A DNA stretch of 64,000 nucleotides from Parabacteroides sp. PM6-13 (GTDB taxonomy: Bacteria; Bacteroidota; Bacteroidia; Bacteroidales; Tannerellaceae). Location of the stretch: NCBI RefSeq assembly GCF_029892605.1, contig NZ_JARXWF010000006.1:186001-250000 (forward strand), in the 5' to 3' direction. Made by a program: the position numbers and the translations under genes. Shown here in pieces: positions 54,554 through 63,928 of this stretch. The notes beneath the pieces were generated by a model. It searched no databases. It saw nothing but the letters and a program-made list of their open reading frames with translations, and was not told the DNA's origin. Numbering within the stretch: position 1 is the stretch's first letter; each line of letters opens with the position of its first letter.

Positions 54554-56032
54554 ATGAAATACAATTTATTGATTTGGTTTTTATCGCTGTCGTTCCTCTT
54601 TTCCTGCCAGGGGAAAGAGGTGATTCCAACACCGAAAACCAATCCTTGGCCGGACAATTACGAATCTATTTCCAGCATGGAGCACTATCAGTCGTGGGGC
54701 ACATACAACCTACACGACCCGGCATGTAAAAAGTTGGGTGATTACTATTATATGTATTCCACCGATGCCATTTACGCAGAGAATAAACAGGAAGCCATTG
54801 CGAAAGGAGTCCCTATCGGCTATATACAAATGCGCCGTTCCAAAGACCTGGTTCATTGGGATTTCCTGGGCTGGGCTTTCCCGGAAATACCGGCCGAAGC
54901 ATCGGAATGGGTGAAGGGTAATTCGGGAGGAAAAGGAGCAACCAATATCTGGGCACCTTATATCATTCCATACAATGACGTGTATCGGTTGTATTATTGT
55001 GTTTCCGCTTTCGGCCTGCCCAATTCCTATATTGGTCTTGCCGAGTCGAACTCTCCCGAAGGGCCATGGACGCTGAAAGGCTGCGTCGTAAAGACCAATT
55101 GGGATAGCGAAAAGAATGCCATCGATCCCAGTGTGATCGTAGATGCAGAAACAGGCAAATGGTGGATGCATTACGGCTCGTACTTCGGGGGATTGTTCTG
55201 TGTGGAGCTCGATCCTGAAACAGGCCTGACAAAGGTCGAAGGCGATCAGGGGCACTTGACAGTCCGAAGAGCAAACTTCCTGAAAGACAACCTGGAGGCT
55301 CCGGAGATCATCTATCACCCCGATTTGAAAGAGTATTTCCTCTTTGTCTCTTACGACCCGTTGATGACCACCTATAACATACGGGTAGGAAGAAGCCAAA
55401 CGCCCGACGGCCCCTTTTATGATTTCAATGGAAAGGATATGCGTGATACAATCAATAACTTCCCTATACTGACCGCCCCGTATCGTTTTAACAACCATCC
55501 CGGATGGGCCGGCACAGGACATTGTGGGGTCGTCGAGGAGAATGGACGCTATTTCATGTTCCACCAGGGACGCCTTTCACCCCAGAACCAGCAGATGGTG
55601 CTTCATGCCCGGGAGGTTTTCTTCAATTCCGACGGCTGGCCGGTCGTCTCTCCGGAGAGATATGCCGCCACCCCTTCCCGATCATTGCGGGAAAAAGACC
55701 TGATCGGTGAATGGGAGGTGATACATATCATAGAGCCTTTGCATGAACGTCAGCTCGAAGCCGGACAAATCCTGTGGGGGGAAGACCAATTAGCGAACGA
55801 AGAATGGAACACCTCTTTCATCCTCACTATAGAAGAGGCCAATCAGCTGAAAGAGGGAGGCGAATGGCAGTTCACAGAAGCGAAACAAACCCTCCGGATC
55901 GAACAGGGCGAAAACCTGTTCAGCGAACTATTCGTCTTTGCCGGACAAGACTGGGAGAATGAATCTGAAACCATTCTCTTCACCGGGCTTGACCAAAATG
56001 GACGTTCTTTCTGGGGCAAAAGGGTGAAATAA
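54554..56032 (+). CDS. GH43 lipoprotein, probable endo-alpha-1,5-L-arabinanase
   Basis: This protein has 492 residues from the ATG at 54554, with a lipoprotein signal (MKYNLLIWFLSLSFLFSC, Cys18); an earlier ATG at 54515 would displace the signal. The five-bladed propeller keeps the GH43 triad: base Asp55 (NLHDP), Asp191 (NAIDPSVI) and acid Glu251 (LEAPEII). A C-terminal beta-barrel (about 380-490, LIGEWEVIHIIEP) resembles the lipocalin-like domain of GH43 arabinanases. The lipid anchor suggests surface attack on arabinan or arabinose side chains. It lies between two GH51 genes, gaps 54 and 31 bp. Confidence 0.87.
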   Translation: MKYNLLIWFLSLSFLFSCQGKEVIPTPKTNPWPDNYESISSMEHYQSWGTYNLHDPACKKLGDYYYMYSTDAIYAENKQEAIAKGVPIGYIQMRRSKDLVHWDFLGWAFPEIPAEASEWVKGNSGGKGATNIWAPYIIPYNDVYRLYYCVSAFGLPNSYIGLAESNSPEGPWTLKGCVVKTNWDSEKNAIDPSVIVDAETGKWWMHYGSYFGGLFCVELDPETGLTKVEGDQGHLTVRRANFLKDNLEAPEIIYHPDLKEYFLFVSYDPLMTTYNIRVGRSQTPDGPFYDFNGKDMRDTINNFPILTAPYRFNNHPGWAGTGHCGVVEENGRYFMFHQGRLSPQNQQMVLHAREVFFNSDGWPVVSPERYAATPSRSLREKDLIGEWEVIHIIEPLHERQLEAGQILWGEDQLANEEWNTSFILTIEEANQLKEGGEWQFTEAKQTLRIEQGENLFSELFVFAGQDWENESETILFTGLDQNGRSFWGKRVK

Positions 56033-56063
56033 TAAAAGATTCCAACAATAAACAGTAAATAAA

Positions 56064-57641
56064 ATGATCAGATTTAAAAAAATCAATCTCTTATTCTTTA
56101 TTTTTCTCATGGCTGGCAGCTCATTCGTGTTTGCCGGTAATAAAAAACAACAAGCAACAGAAACAGTAAGCAACCGCGTATCACGCCTGGAAAATCGTGA
56201 AAAGATCAAATACAATCCGATGATTTTCGGACAGTTCATCGAACACTTCGACAATCAGATCTATGGAGGCATTTACGATCCCGGATCCAGGTTTTCCGAT
56301 GAGGATGGCTTCCGGATCGATGTGATGGATGCATTGAAAGAATTGAAAATGCCCATCATCCGCTGGCCGGGCGGATGTTTTGTCTCCACTTATCACTGGC
56401 TGGACGGAGTCGGGCCAGAACGGACGCCTGTTTACGACAAAACCTGGCAGGTGGAGGATCCCAACACATTCGGAACAGACGAGTTCATCAAATGGTGCCG
56501 GAAGGTTGGCACGGAGCCCTATATCTGCACAAACGCAGGGACAGGCACCCCCGAAGAGATGAGCGACTGGGTGGAATATTGCAACCTGACAGTAGGCAAA
56601 TTCGGACGGATGCGGGCAAATAACGGACACCCCGAACCCTACGATGTGAAATACTGGAGCGTGGGCAACGAAAACTGGGGTGGCCACGAATTGGGTGCCA
56701 GAACCGTTGAAGAATGGGGACCGATGGTTCGGGAGTCGGCCAAGCTAATGCGCAGTGTGACGAAGGATCTGAAACTCTTTGCCGCGGCTACTTCGAATAA
56801 AGACTGGACCATGCCGCTACTGAAAGCTGCCGGTCAACACCTGGACTATATTTCGGTGCATGGTTATTGGGATCCGGCATTTCATGTCAATAACATATCT
56901 CCCTACCTGGAGTGTATGATGCGGACAGAGAGACCGGAAGAAGATATTCAGAGAACCATCAGGATATTGGAAGAGGCCGGGTTTGCCGACCGGATAAAAA
57001 TTGCCTACGACGAATGGAACCTGCGCAACTGGCATCATCCCTGGCATGGCGATTTCCGACGCGGATTTGAGTTGGAGGCCCGTCGTAAGAACGACATTCA
57101 ATCCACCTACACCATGGCGGACGCCCTCTTCTCGGCCTGCTTCCTGAACTCCTGCCTGCGCAATGCCGACTATGTCGAAATAGCCTGTTTCTCTCCGGTA
57201 GTCAATACACGCGGTGCTATTTTCGTGCATCCCGAAGGTATCCTGAAGAGAACCACATTTCACACTCTCTATATGTATGCCAACTGGTTGGAAGAATATA
57301 TAGTTCCTGTGGAAAGCTCCGTGGAAAAGCTCACTTCCGGCAACAATTCGACAAATGTATTGGATGTAATCCTCACCTCCGATGAAGCGGGCAAACGATA
57401 TGTGTACGCGATTGTCAACAAAGACCCCAAACGCGACATCGACTTAAGACTCGATTTTGAAGGCCTTGGAAAGAAAGCCCCCAAAACATTGAGCGGACAG
57501 GTGTTAAGCGGAAAAAGCCCGGACGATTATAATGATATTGGTGCAGAAAACAGGGTCGTTCCCGAAAAGAAGAATTTTAAGGTGAAGAATGGGGCGGTCA
57601 CGCTTCCTCCTCACTCGCTGACCTTTATTACTGTTGAATAA
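56064..57641 (+). CDS. GH51 alpha-L-arabinofuranosidase, periplasmic
   Basis: This 525-residue enzyme has a cleavable signal peptide (ends VFAG, about residue 25) and a compact GH51 barrel without the long insert of the first GH51. It shows GQFIEHFDNQIYGGIYDP, RWPGGCFVSTYHW, acid/base Glu203 in SVGNENWGG and nucleophile Glu317 in AYDEWNLR, followed by a C-terminal beta-sandwich. It should trim arabinose from imported oligosaccharides. It is third in the GH51-GH43-GH51 operon; a long hairpin follows. Confidence 0.95.
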   Translation: MIRFKKINLLFFIFLMAGSSFVFAGNKKQQATETVSNRVSRLENREKIKYNPMIFGQFIEHFDNQIYGGIYDPGSRFSDEDGFRIDVMDALKELKMPIIRWPGGCFVSTYHWLDGVGPERTPVYDKTWQVEDPNTFGTDEFIKWCRKVGTEPYICTNAGTGTPEEMSDWVEYCNLTVGKFGRMRANNGHPEPYDVKYWSVGNENWGGHELGARTVEEWGPMVRESAKLMRSVTKDLKLFAAATSNKDWTMPLLKAAGQHLDYISVHGYWDPAFHVNNISPYLECMMRTERPEEDIQRTIRILEEAGFADRIKIAYDEWNLRNWHHPWHGDFRRGFELEARRKNDIQSTYTMADALFSACFLNSCLRNADYVEIACFSPVVNTRGAIFVHPEGILKRTTFHTLYMYANWLEEYIVPVESSVEKLTSGNNSTNVLDVILTSDEAGKRYVYAIVNKDPKRDIDLRLDFEGLGKKAPKTLSGQVLSGKSPDDYNDIGAENRVVPEKKNFKVKNGAVTLPPHSLTFITVE

Positions 57642-57667
57642 GTATTTCTAAAAATTCAACCTTTAGT

Positions 57668-57700
57668 AATTGGGGCGCCCACTATGAGGGCGCTCCAATT
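57668..57700 (+). terminator. Hairpin after second GH51 gene
   Basis: AATTGGGGCGCCC (57668-57680) pairs with GGGCGCTCCAATT (57688-57700), 13 positions with one G-T wobble. No long T-run follows, so termination may be partial. It separates the first enzyme group from the double-GH43 gene. Confidence 0.6.
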
Positions 57701-57857
57701 CCGCGATAGAACTTTGTTTCATTTAGCAAGCAAACCGAAGTATAAACAAAAAAATCGAAATCACCACTTTTTGCCTATCTTTACCGGCTGTTGAAATCCA
57801 TTGCGACGAATGGTGTTTATTCTTACTTATCTTAATTAAATTATTACTATCCGCATT

Positions 57858-59789
57858 ATGAAAAGAATTATTATTTCATGCCTTTGTTTGACAGCTATTA
57901 TTCTGTTTCCAGCATTTGCTCAAGAGAAAACACCGGGTAACAAACCGGAAGGTTACCTCTTTGCCTATTTTGAAGGGAAGGGGGCCGATCAGGAGCAACT
58001 TCGTTTCGCCGTCAGTCAGGATGCGACCAACTGGTTTGCCCTAAACGGGAATCGGCCAATTATTCCATCCAGCGAGATATCACAAACCGGCGGCATCCGC
58101 GATCCGCATATCCTCCGGGGAGAGGATGGTAAGTCTTTCTATATGGTTGCCACCGATATGTTTACCATAAAAAATGGTTGGGATACTAATCCGGGCATCA
58201 TCCTGATGAAATCCGACAATTTGTTGGATTGGAGTCATAGCGTGATCGACCTGGCCAAACTATACCCGAAGAAGTTCGGAGATGTCAAATGGGTATGGGC
58301 ACCGCAGACGATCTATGATCCCAAGGCAAAAAAGTATTTGGTTTATTTCACCGTTCGTTTGCATGGCAACAACAAACTCGATTTCTACTCCGCCTATGCG
58401 AACAAAGATTTCACTGGGTTTGAGAAGGAGCCGAAATTGATGTTCAGCCCTAAGTACGGTGGTATCGATGGTGATATTATCTATAAAGACGGACTGTATC
58501 ATTTCTTTTTCAAAGGTAATACGAAGGATGAAAAAGGGAGAGAATTCAAGAACGGCATCCAGCAGGCCACAAGCAAATCCCTGCAAGGTCCCTGGAAAGA
58601 GGATTTCAAATACCTGGATGTTTACGCCGACTCTACAACAGTCGTAGAGGGATCCAGCGTTTTCAAACTGAACAACTCGGAAGAATATGTATTGATGTAC
58701 GACCTATATGCCAATGGACGATATGAGTTCCAACGCTCCACTGATTTATTCAACTTCACACAGCAGACGGAATCGTTTACCAAGAACTTCCACCCTCGTC
58801 ATGGTAGTGTGATCAGTATCAGCCGGAAAGAGGCGCGTCGTTTGCATGAAAAATGGGGCGGTGTGCCGGGAAGCCTATTGCAACCCGTAGAGCAAGGTGA
58901 TCTTTATCATTTCACCAACAAGGGAAATCCTCTGTTGACCCATCATTACACGGCTGATCCGGCTGCTATGGTTATGGGCGATACGCTCTGGCTTTATGCC
59001 GGGCATGATTTTGCCGGTGGACAAAGAGGCTATCGGATGAAAGACTGGTTGATCTTTTCCACTACCGATATGCAGCACTGGACGGAATATCCTGTTCCTA
59101 TGAAAATAACCGATTTCTCCTGGGCGAAGAGCGGCGATGCCTATGCGGCTCATACCGTAGAACGCAACGGGAAATACTATTGGTATATCAGCACCAACTG
59201 GTCGGGCATCGGCGTTGCTGTATCCGATCGTCCGGAAGGTCCTTTCAAAGATGCCTTGGGAAAACCGCTTCTGACCAACGAAGATTGCTTCGCCTCCCGA
59301 CATGCGTGGGCCTGCATCGATCCGGCTATTTTCATTGACGACGATGGGCAGGCCTGGATATTCTGGGGCAATGGACAATGTTACTATGCCAAGCTAAAAG
59401 AGAATATGATTGAGATCGATGGGGATGTGAAACAGATTGATTTCGAAGACTTCCGCTTTACGGAAGCTCCATGGATCCATAAATACAATGGAAAATACTA
59501 CCTGAGCTATGCCACCGAGTTTCCGGAAAAGATAGCTTATGCCACAGCCGATCGTATCGAAGGGCCTTATACATACAGAGGTATCCTCAATGAGATAGCC
59601 GGCAACAGCAACACCAATCATCAGGCGATCGTTGAATTTAAAGGTGAATGGTATTTCATCTACCACAACGGAGCCATCAATGATAACGGAGGCAGTTATA
59701 GCCGTTCGATATGTATCGACCGACTGCACCATAATGCCGACGGATCCTTGAAGCGTATCATTATGACAACGGAAGGGGTGGCTCGTTAA
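57858..59789 (+). CDS. Double GH43 protein (two catalytic modules in one chain)
   Basis: This 643-residue exported protein (signal MKRIIISCLCLTAIILFPAFA) contains two complete five-bladed GH43 propellers. The first (about 28-345) has Asp82 (IRDPH), Asp204 (GIDGD) and Glu264 (VEGSS). The second (about 350-640) has Asp367 (YTADPA), Asp488 (CIDPA) and Glu536 (TEAPW). Both triads look intact, so it may cleave two linkages, for example different arabinose or xylose side groups. It is preceded by a -7-like TATCTTTA (57776-57783) and followed by a strong terminator, so it is probably a transcription unit of its own. Subfamilies are not assigned with certainty. Confidence 0.88.
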   Translation: MKRIIISCLCLTAIILFPAFAQEKTPGNKPEGYLFAYFEGKGADQEQLRFAVSQDATNWFALNGNRPIIPSSEISQTGGIRDPHILRGEDGKSFYMVATDMFTIKNGWDTNPGIILMKSDNLLDWSHSVIDLAKLYPKKFGDVKWVWAPQTIYDPKAKKYLVYFTVRLHGNNKLDFYSAYANKDFTGFEKEPKLMFSPKYGGIDGDIIYKDGLYHFFFKGNTKDEKGREFKNGIQQATSKSLQGPWKEDFKYLDVYADSTTVVEGSSVFKLNNSEEYVLMYDLYANGRYEFQRSTDLFNFTQQTESFTKNFHPRHGSVISISRKEARRLHEKWGGVPGSLLQPVEQGDLYHFTNKGNPLLTHHYTADPAAMVMGDTLWLYAGHDFAGGQRGYRMKDWLIFSTTDMQHWTEYPVPMKITDFSWAKSGDAYAAHTVERNGKYYWYISTNWSGIGVAVSDRPEGPFKDALGKPLLTNEDCFASRHAWACIDPAIFIDDDGQAWIFWGNGQCYYAKLKENMIEIDGDVKQIDFEDFRFTEAPWIHKYNGKYYLSYATEFPEKIAYATADRIEGPYTYRGILNEIAGNSNTNHQAIVEFKGEWYFIYHNGAINDNGGSYSRSICIDRLHHNADGSLKRIIMTTEGVAR

Positions 59790-59818
59790 AAAAGAACAGG
59801 TAACATAGAAAAAGATAA

Positions 59819-59855
59819 ATGGTAAATCGTTCATGAACGATTTACCATCTTTTTT
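59819..59855 (+). terminator. Perfect 30-bp palindrome terminator
   Basis: Positions 59819-59848 form a perfect palindrome with arms ATGGTAAATCGTTCA, followed by C and six T residues. The ATG at 59833 lies inside it, which argues against that codon as the start of the next gene. Confidence 0.85.
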
Positions 59856-59891
59856 GCATCATTTCTCATCGTTTATTCTTTTGATCCCTAT

Positions 59892-59899
59892 TACTTTTG
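59892..59899 (+). promoter_or_regulatory. -7 box of the GH43_24-like/GH115 unit
   Basis: TACTTTTG matches TAnnTTTG and lies 24 nt before the start codon at 59923. GTTTA (59871-59875) is the nearest -33-like element. No copy of the ATAATCC operator is found here. Confidence 0.45.
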
Positions 59900-59922
59900 T
59901 AGCTCATCTTTATTTAATAGCC

Positions 59923-61305
59923 ATGAAACATCCTCTTTTTCCTATTATCAGTCTGTTTTTACTCTTTGCATTCACCTCCTGTCAAAAACAGGCAAATGCC
60001 ATACATAACGGCATTCCCTGGTTTGACGATCGGGGAAATATAGTGAACGCGCATGGAGCTTGCCTTGTTGAAGACAACGGGCGTTATTACCTGTTTGGAG
60101 AATACAAATCGAATGGCGTAAACGCCTTCTTTGGCTTTAGCTGTTATTCGTCGGATGATCTGGTTCATTGGACATTTGAAAGGGTCGCGTTGGGCGTTCA
60201 ACCCGACGGCTTACTCGGCCCTCAACGGATCGGCGAACGGGTGAAAGTAATGAAATGCCCGACGACCGGTGAATACGTCATGTATATGCATTGTGATGAT
60301 ATGAAATACACAGATCCGCATATAGGCTACGCCACCAGCCCGACAATCAACGGGGAATACACCTTCCACGGTCCTCTTCTGCATGAAGGCGAGCCCATCC
60401 GCCGTTGGGATATGGGCACGTTCCAGGATACAGACGGTACGGGCTATCTGCTTATCCACCACGGCATCATATATCGATTGAGCGACGATTATCGTTCTGC
60501 AGCAGCAATCGCGGCAAAAGATATTAAAGAAGCAGGTGAATCACCTACTATACTAAAAAAAGGAGGCATCTATTATTTACTCTCCTCCAACCTGACCAGC
60601 TGGGAACGAAACGACAACAAATATCACACAGCCACCCAGATGGAGGGTCCCTGGACATTGCAAGGATTGTTTTGCCCGGAAGGCACATTGACGCACAACT
60701 CGCAATGCTCTTTCGTATTACCGGTTGTTCGCGGGAATGATACTATCCACATGTATATGGGCGACCGCTGGTCGTTCCCCAATCAGTCGGATGCCGCCAC
60801 CCAGGTATGGATGCCTATGCAGGCCGAAGGGCATACACTGTCTATTCCTGCATATTGGGAGGCCTGGGACTTCCAATCGCTTCAAAAGGTTGATCCGTTA
60901 ATCGGAGGAAAGAAAATAGATAAAAAGAAATATGTTTTTGCCCGGAAGGAAGACTGGAGAGTGAATGAAAAGCAAGTTGCTTCAAATGTAAAAGACAGCT
61001 ACCTGGAGGTATCATTCAAGGGGAGACGGTTTGCGCTTGTTGGAGAATCGAATCCAACAGGAGGATATGCGAAAGTATATATACTGGATGAAAAAGGGCA
61101 AACGGTTCATGCCTCATTAGTTGATTTTTACAGCAAAGTAAGTGACCAGGCCATACGCTTTATGAGTCCGCAACTCCCTGAAGGGAAATACACGGCACGC
61201 GTAGAGATAACGGGCATCATTCCGGAATGGTTTAAGAAAAACGGCGATCGGTTTGGAAGCAGCGACTGCTTTGTGACGATTAGCGATGTGGTTTTCTTCG
61301 ACTGA
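59923..61305 (+). CDS. GH43_24-like lipoprotein, probable exo-beta-1,3-galactanase
   Basis: This 460-residue lipoprotein (MKHPLFPIISLFLLFAFTSC, Cys20) starts at 59923, after the terminator and promoter. The propeller opens NIVNAHGACLVEDNGRYYLFGEY, where other GH43 proteins have a catalytic Asp. It continues with WDMGTFQDTDGTGYL and AGESPTILKKGGIYYLLSS, where Glu206 is the likely acid. This pattern, including the missing base, is known for the exo-beta-1,3-galactanases of subfamily 24. The C-terminal 130 residues form a beta domain, possibly carbohydrate-binding. It suggests attack on a beta-1,3-galactan (arabinogalactan) backbone. Gap to GH115: 34 bp. Confidence 0.75.
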   Translation: MKHPLFPIISLFLLFAFTSCQKQANAIHNGIPWFDDRGNIVNAHGACLVEDNGRYYLFGEYKSNGVNAFFGFSCYSSDDLVHWTFERVALGVQPDGLLGPQRIGERVKVMKCPTTGEYVMYMHCDDMKYTDPHIGYATSPTINGEYTFHGPLLHEGEPIRRWDMGTFQDTDGTGYLLIHHGIIYRLSDDYRSAAAIAAKDIKEAGESPTILKKGGIYYLLSSNLTSWERNDNKYHTATQMEGPWTLQGLFCPEGTLTHNSQCSFVLPVVRGNDTIHMYMGDRWSFPNQSDAATQVWMPMQAEGHTLSIPAYWEAWDFQSLQKVDPLIGGKKIDKKKYVFARKEDWRVNEKQVASNVKDSYLEVSFKGRRFALVGESNPTGGYAKVYILDEKGQTVHASLVDFYSKVSDQAIRFMSPQLPEGKYTARVEITGIIPEWFKKNGDRFGSSDCFVTISDVVFFD

Positions 61306-61339
61306 TCCGTCTTATTTCTATAACATAAATTTAATCCGC

Positions 61340-63892
61340 ATGAAAAAAATAGTAGGAATCTGCTTTCTCTTTATTGCTTTGCAAAATAGTCTCTCCGCGA
61401 ACAATTTTCCCCTGATCAAAAACAACACGGGGGCTAAAGTCTATTATACCGGTAGCGAACAGGTGGTCAAAACCGCCATTGACATGCTTTTGAGTGACTC
61501 CAAGCTGGTGTGTAAACAGCCTTTTTCCCTGACAGATCAAGTGGAAGATCAAACGATCGTTGTCGGTATACCCGAACAGGACGCACAGTTCCGCGAGTTA
61601 TTGGAACGCTATAAGATTGATTACAAAGACGTCTCCGGCCAATGGGAAGCCTATAAAATCACTACTATAGAGGCAAACGGAAAGAATTATCTGTTTGTGA
61701 TCGGCAGTGATGCCCGGGGAACGGCTTATGGTTTGCTCGAACTCTCCCGCCGGATAGGCGTCACCCCGTGGGTATGGTGGGCCGATGTGGTGCCGAAAAA
61801 AAAGAGCGATGTAACGTTTACAGCCGACAACAAAGTATACGCTCCTTCGGTTCAATACCGGGGTATCTTCCTCAACGATGAAGACTGGGCTTTGATGCCC
61901 TGGGGTACACGCACCTTCGAACCTACTCCCCGAAAGGGTGCCATTGGCCCCAAGACCTATGCAAAGATATTCGAACTCCTGCTTCGCCTGCGGGCCAATA
62001 CGATCTGGCCGGCAATGCACGAATGTACGATTCCTTTCTTTTTTGTAGATGGCAATAAGGAGGCGGCAGAGAAATACGGTATTGTGTTAAGTACCTCCCA
62101 TGCCGAACCGATGATGCGCACCAATACCGGCGAGTGGAACAATCAGGAACGGGGAGCATTCAACTTCCTGGCAAACAAAGAACAGGTCCTCTCCTACTGG
62201 GAAGAACGCGTAAAGCAGCTGACACAGACGGAAAACATCTATACGATCGGCATGCGAGGCATCCATGACGGACGTATGCAGGGGGTGAACAGCCTGGATG
62301 ATGAAACAGAAGTATTACACAAAGTAATTGAAGAGCAGCGCACGATGCTCAAACGTCATAATCCGAATAAGGCCATATCGGCAATTCCCCAAATATTCGT
62401 CCCCTATAAAGAGGTATTAAAGGCATACGACAACGGCCTCAAACTGCCGGAAGACGTAACACTGGTATGGTGTGACGACAACCATGGGTACATCATGCGC
62501 CTGAGCAATCCCGAAGAGCAGAAACGCTCCGGCGGCGGAGGGGTCTACTATCATGTCTCCTATTGGGGCAAGCCGCACGACTATTTGTGGCTCGGATCGA
62601 CCCAGCCCGGCCTGATCTATACGGAGATGAAGCGCGCCTGGGACAACGGTGCCCGTCGCCTTTGGATCTTGAATGTGGGGGATATCAAACCGAATGAATA
62701 CCTGACTGAGTTCTTCTTAGATATGGCATGGAATATTGATTCTTTCTCCGGCAACACGATTCACGCCCATCGACAAAACTGGATAAAGAATACGTTTAAC
62801 GGGAACGCGTCAGACGATATCGACCGGATTCTGGAAAACTATTACCTCCTGGCAGGACACCGCAAGCCGGAACATATGGCCTGGAACCGGGTGGAAGACT
62901 ATGCGCTTCGAGCCACAGGATACGGAAGCAGTAATCAGCCTGTCAAAGAATCGGAACTATCACCCATTGCCTTTGGCGATGAGATGGAACGACGCATCGG
63001 GGCGTACGAAGAGATTGCGCGTTTGTCGACCCGGGTTTACGAGAAAGAGATTCCGCAAGAACTGAAACCTGCCTATTACCAATTGGTTCATTATCCGGTG
63101 TTAGGCAGTGCGGCGATGAACCGCAAGATCCTTTATGCCCAGAAGTCACGCCTCTATGCCGAACAGGACGTAGAGCTTGCGGCTTATTATGCCCGGTTGG
63201 CTACCGATGCCTACAACGAAATCGCCGCCTTGGATTACTGCTATAACAAAGATATGCTGAATGGCAAATGGGATTTGATGATGGATATGAAACCGCGCGA
63301 TTTGCCGGTATTTCAAAAGCCAGTCCTTCCGGAACTACCGGCCAGCGCTTTCCAAAACAATAGAACACCCCATATACCATCGGTTCGTCCTTTGGTGGAA
63401 ACGGCAGGCACGCCGCAGGAGGGCGATCGCATGATTGCCTTAAGAGCTTGCGATTTTGTGAACGATATCCAACTAGAGACCATCGAAAGTCTCGGCCATA
63501 GCGGGAAGTCAGTGCGCCTACCTAGGGCAAAAAAGATCCATGTAAAGCAGCCTCACCTGGAGTATAAAGTAAATACGATAAATAGTGGAGACGTAAAGAT
63601 CAAGATCGGCCGTATACCAATGCATCCGGTGCATGGCAACACGGAAATGCGTTTCGCCGTTGTTATCGATAAGCAGAAACCACTGATCATCTCTTCCAAC
63701 GCAGAGTTTTTGTCTGAGAAATGGGCAGAGAATGCCTTACGCAACCAGTCTTTGACTATCTTAGAGGCCCATATCCCGGAACCGGGCGAACACACGATCC
63801 GCATCTATGCGCTCGACGAAGAACTGGTGTTCGACCAATTGATGCTGGATTTCGACTTGGAAAGAAAACATTACCTGATTCCTACTAAATAG
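61340..63892 (+). CDS. GH115 alpha-glucuronidase
   Basis: This 850-residue exported enzyme (signal MKKIVGICFLFIALQNSLSA) removes terminal alpha-linked glucuronic or 4-O-methylglucuronic acid. Family text is extensive: GTAYGLLELSRRIGVTPWVWWADV, YRGIFLNDEDWALMPW, LRANTIWPAMHEC, LSTSHAEPMMR, GMRGIHDGRM, VWCDDNHGYIMRL, YHVSYWGKPHDYLWLGS and the NVGDIKPNEYLTEFFLDMAWN segment. The C-terminal 230 residues are helical plus a beta-sandwich, as usual. I start at 61340; an earlier ATG overlaps the previous gene by 20 bp and lacks a signal. With GH51 and GH43 neighbours it fits glucuronoarabinoxylan or glucuronidated arabinogalactan. Confidence 0.93.
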   Translation: MKKIVGICFLFIALQNSLSANNFPLIKNNTGAKVYYTGSEQVVKTAIDMLLSDSKLVCKQPFSLTDQVEDQTIVVGIPEQDAQFRELLERYKIDYKDVSGQWEAYKITTIEANGKNYLFVIGSDARGTAYGLLELSRRIGVTPWVWWADVVPKKKSDVTFTADNKVYAPSVQYRGIFLNDEDWALMPWGTRTFEPTPRKGAIGPKTYAKIFELLLRLRANTIWPAMHECTIPFFFVDGNKEAAEKYGIVLSTSHAEPMMRTNTGEWNNQERGAFNFLANKEQVLSYWEERVKQLTQTENIYTIGMRGIHDGRMQGVNSLDDETEVLHKVIEEQRTMLKRHNPNKAISAIPQIFVPYKEVLKAYDNGLKLPEDVTLVWCDDNHGYIMRLSNPEEQKRSGGGGVYYHVSYWGKPHDYLWLGSTQPGLIYTEMKRAWDNGARRLWILNVGDIKPNEYLTEFFLDMAWNIDSFSGNTIHAHRQNWIKNTFNGNASDDIDRILENYYLLAGHRKPEHMAWNRVEDYALRATGYGSSNQPVKESELSPIAFGDEMERRIGAYEEIARLSTRVYEKEIPQELKPAYYQLVHYPVLGSAAMNRKILYAQKSRLYAEQDVELAAYYARLATDAYNEIAALDYCYNKDMLNGKWDLMMDMKPRDLPVFQKPVLPELPASAFQNNRTPHIPSVRPLVETAGTPQEGDRMIALRACDFVNDIQLETIESLGHSGKSVRLPRAKKIHVKQPHLEYKVNTINSGDVKIKIGRIPMHPVHGNTEMRFAVVIDKQKPLIISSNAEFLSEKWAENALRNQSLTILEAHIPEPGEHTIRIYALDEELVFDQLMLDFDLERKHYLIPTK

Positions 63893-63928
63893 AAGAGGAA
63901 AACATTATATATATAAAGAAGAACAAAT

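Noticed and set aside
59833-59922. N-terminal extension of the GH43_24-like protein from the ATG at 59833
   Set aside because: That ATG is inside a perfect terminator palindrome and upstream of the -7 box; the start at 59923 gives a proper lipoprotein signal.
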